A DNA stretch of 7,562 nt, from assembly GCA_034420495.1 (NCBI GenBank), contig DAOULG010000231.1, positions 1 to 7,562 on the forward strand, written 5' to 3'. The stretch comes from VYDC01 sp034420495 (lineage in GTDB: Bacteria > Chloroflexota > Dehalococcoidia > UBA2979). The notes beneath the pieces are model-generated. The model made no database searches. It had not been told where the DNA came from and saw only the letters and a list, made by a program, of their open reading frames with translations. Of the stretch, positions 6,657 to 7,562 are shown one piece after another (positions within the stretch are counted from its first letter, which is position 1; each line of letters starts with the position of its first letter). Made by a program: the position numbers and the translations under genes.

Positions 6657-6708
6657 GAGCTCGCCTCCTGCGGGAGCGGGTCGCCCCATCCTACTCCAGC
6701 GGCCGCCG
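6595..6708 (-). other. Gap before ribD, no FMN riboswitch seen
   Basis: The 114 bp between the SIMPL gene and ribD hold the possible leader ORF and a short GC hairpin next to the upstream stop codon. I looked for the conserved elements of an FMN (RFN) riboswitch on the minus strand, chiefly an AGGGGCGAAAATCCC-like start, and did not find them. The gap is also short for that element plus an expression platform. Any rib promoter would have to lie here or upstream of 7452; no convincing -10/-35 pair stands out. Confidence 0.5.
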
Positions 6709-7452
6709 CTACCGGATGGCGTAGGTGACGGAGACGACGATCGTGACCTCCCCCTCGCCCGGCTGCAGCGGCGTGGCGCCCAGCAGATCGGACTCCCCGA
6801 AGGCGGCGGGTGCGAAGGGCGCGGGCGCCCCGCCGCTCGACTCGGTGATGGAGAGGGGGTCGCCGAGCTCGACCCCCGTGAGCGCGGCGAGCTGCGCGGC
6901 GCGCTCGCGGGCATCGGCGACCGCCTCCTCGCGCGCCCGGCCGAAGAAGCGCTCCGGCTCGTCGACGCCGAAGGAGACGTCGTGGACGCGGACGACGTCG
7001 CCGCCGGCCTCGATGGCGCCGTCGAGAGTCGAGGAGAGGCGGTCGATGTCCCGCACCGTCACCGTGACCTGGTTGCTCACGGTGAAGCCCTCGATCGTCG
7101 GGGCCCTCCCCTCCTCGTACCCGTACTGGGGGTAGATGTGGAAGGAGCGCGTCGCGATGTCGCCGTCCTCCACGCCGGCGGCGCGGAGCGCCCCGCCGAT
7201 GGCCTCCATCGCCCCCGCGGCGTCGCCCCGGGCCGCCCCCACCGTCGGGGCCGTGACCTCGACGCCGATGCTCAGCACGGCGATGTCGGGGACGACGGCG
7301 ACGCTCCCCACCCCGGTGACGGAGATCCCGCCCGTCCCGGCGTCCTCCTCGCCCCCGCCCGCCCCGTCGCAGCCCGCCGCCGCGAGCAGCAGCACGGCGG
7401 CGCACGCCACCCCCGCGGCCCGCGTGATCCCTCTGCCCGTGAACGCTCCCAT
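6709..7452 (-). CDS. SIMPL-domain (DUF541) lipoprotein
   Basis: A 247-residue exported protein. The N-terminus has Arg7 and Arg11, a hydrophobic core (about 12-26) and a lipobox LAAAGC with Cys28, so it should be lipidated and anchored on the outer face of the cytoplasmic membrane or in the envelope. A Gly/Asp/Glu linker (29-41) leads into a SIMPL domain (about 42-245): ISVTGVGSVAVVPDIAVLSI at its start, then GVEDGDIATRSFHIYPQYGY (91-110), VSNQVTVTVRDIDRLSS (123-139), an AREEAVADARERAAQLAALT helix (172-191) and the final strand EGEVTIVVSVTYAIR. This order is typical of the family, whose precise role is poorly defined; members bear on envelope stress, oxidative stress or kinase-linked signalling in different bacteria. 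The ATG has AGGAGG (7464-7459) at 6-bp spacing. It reads in the same direction as the rib genes but is 114 bp upstream of ribD, so it may be a separate transcript. Confidence 0.93.
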   Translation of the reverse strand: MGAFTGRGITRAAGVACAAVLLLAAAGCDGAGGGEEDAGTGGISVTGVGSVAVVPDIAVLSIGVEVTAPTVGAARGDAAGAMEAIGGALRAAGVEDGDIATRSFHIYPQYGYEEGRAPTIEGFTVSNQVTVTVRDIDRLSSTLDGAIEAGGDVVRVHDVSFGVDEPERFFGRAREEAVADARERAAQLAALTGVELGDPLSITESSGGAPAPFAPAAFGESDLLGATPLQPGEGEVTIVVSVTYAIR

Positions 7453-7458
7453 CCTCGC

Positions 7459-7464
7459 CCTCCT
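7459..7464 (-). promoter_or_regulatory. Strong ribosome binding site of the SIMPL lipoprotein gene
   Basis: A perfect AGGAGG on the minus strand, 6 bp before the ATG at 7452, fixes this start. The rest of the sequence to the window edge (7465-7562) is GC-rich with no recognisable coding sequence or clear promoter; a 6-bp GC stem at 7489-7503 has no T-tract. Confidence 0.7.
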
Positions 7465-7562
7465 CCCGCCATCTCCGCCCCGCCCCGGCGCGCCGCCGGC
7501 GCGAGGCGCGGCCCCCTCCGTCAGGACGGCCGCCCTCTCCTGCGCCGGAGCGCGAGCGCCCC

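Noticed and set aside
6698..6710. A hairpin AGCGG-CCG-CCGCT at the SIMPL stop codon, considered as a terminator.
   Set aside because: The stem is only 5 bp, overlaps the stop codon and has no following T-tract. Such stems arise by chance in GC-rich DNA.
4826..7405. An 859-codon minus-strand frame suggesting a giant protein fused to riboflavin synthase.
   Set aside because: Only the last 199 codons resemble a protein family, starting at MFTGIVEEVG with its own strong ribosome binding site. The upstream part is an out-of-frame reading of ribD and the SIMPL gene, nearly all Arg, Gly and Ala.
7489..7503. An inverted repeat CGCGCC-GCC-GGCGCG upstream of the SIMPL gene, considered as an operator or terminator.
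   Set aside because: It is a short all-GC stem with no T-tract and is expected by chance at this base composition.
1..7562. Looked for tRNA or rRNA genes, CRISPR arrays, insertion sequences and attachment sites.
   Set aside because: No clover-leaf or rRNA-like sequence, no spaced direct repeats, no transposase and no terminal repeats were seen. The window appears to be ordinary chromosomal gene space.

Overview
The window is a compact stretch of very GC-rich bacterial DNA, roughly three quarters G+C by eye. Every gene I can support lies on the minus strand, so the reading order runs from about 7450 down to 43. The long plus-strand open frames are what GC-rich codon bias produces opposite real genes. 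Gaps are short and genes overlap by one base or sit a few bases apart. GTG starts, strong purine-rich ribosome binding sites and a lipoprotein with a classical lipobox all fit a bacterium. The style of several proteins (an excisionase/MerR-like helix-turn-helix with an RsbRD-like domain, a variant riboflavin synthase, a SIMPL-domain lipoprotein) suggests a high-GC Chloroflexota or a deep-branching Actinomycetota. No marker gene is present, so this placement is only a guess.

Layout in transcription order: (1) 7452-6709, a SIMPL/DUF541 lipoprotein. (2) A 114-bp gap that may carry a 21-codon leader ORF (6656-6591) ending in a GTGA overlap with the next gene. (3) A riboflavin cluster: ribD (6594-5425), ribE (5425-4826), ribBA (4803-3535) and ribH (3533-3015). 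ribD and ribE share a TGATG junction, ribE and ribBA are 22 bp apart, and ribBA and ribH are 1 bp apart. (4) A small single-pass membrane protein (3015-2599), joined to ribH by another TGATG junction. (5) dinB, a Y-family DNA polymerase (2577-1237), 21 bp further on. (6) A 93-bp gap that is unusually AT-rich for this DNA and holds a 6-7-6 inverted repeat. (7) A three-part protein (1143-43): N-terminal DNA-binding helix-turn-helix, RsbRD-like helical domain, and C-terminal Rossmann domain resembling the NAD-binding part of siroheme synthase.

The four rib genes encode the enzymes that turn GTP and ribulose 5-phosphate into riboflavin, apart from the 5-amino-6-ribitylamino-uracil phosphate phosphatase, which is not here. 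No FMN riboswitch is visible in the gap before ribD. The same tight spacing continues through the membrane protein and dinB, so all six genes could be one transcript. The terminal fusion gene probably has its own promoter. It is the most unusual item in the window: it joins a DNA-binding module to a tetrapyrrole-pathway-type dinucleotide fold that appears to lack the catalytic part. A second point of interest is that RibE has Asp and Val at the positions of two conserved active-site residues (Cys48 and His102 in E. coli numbering).
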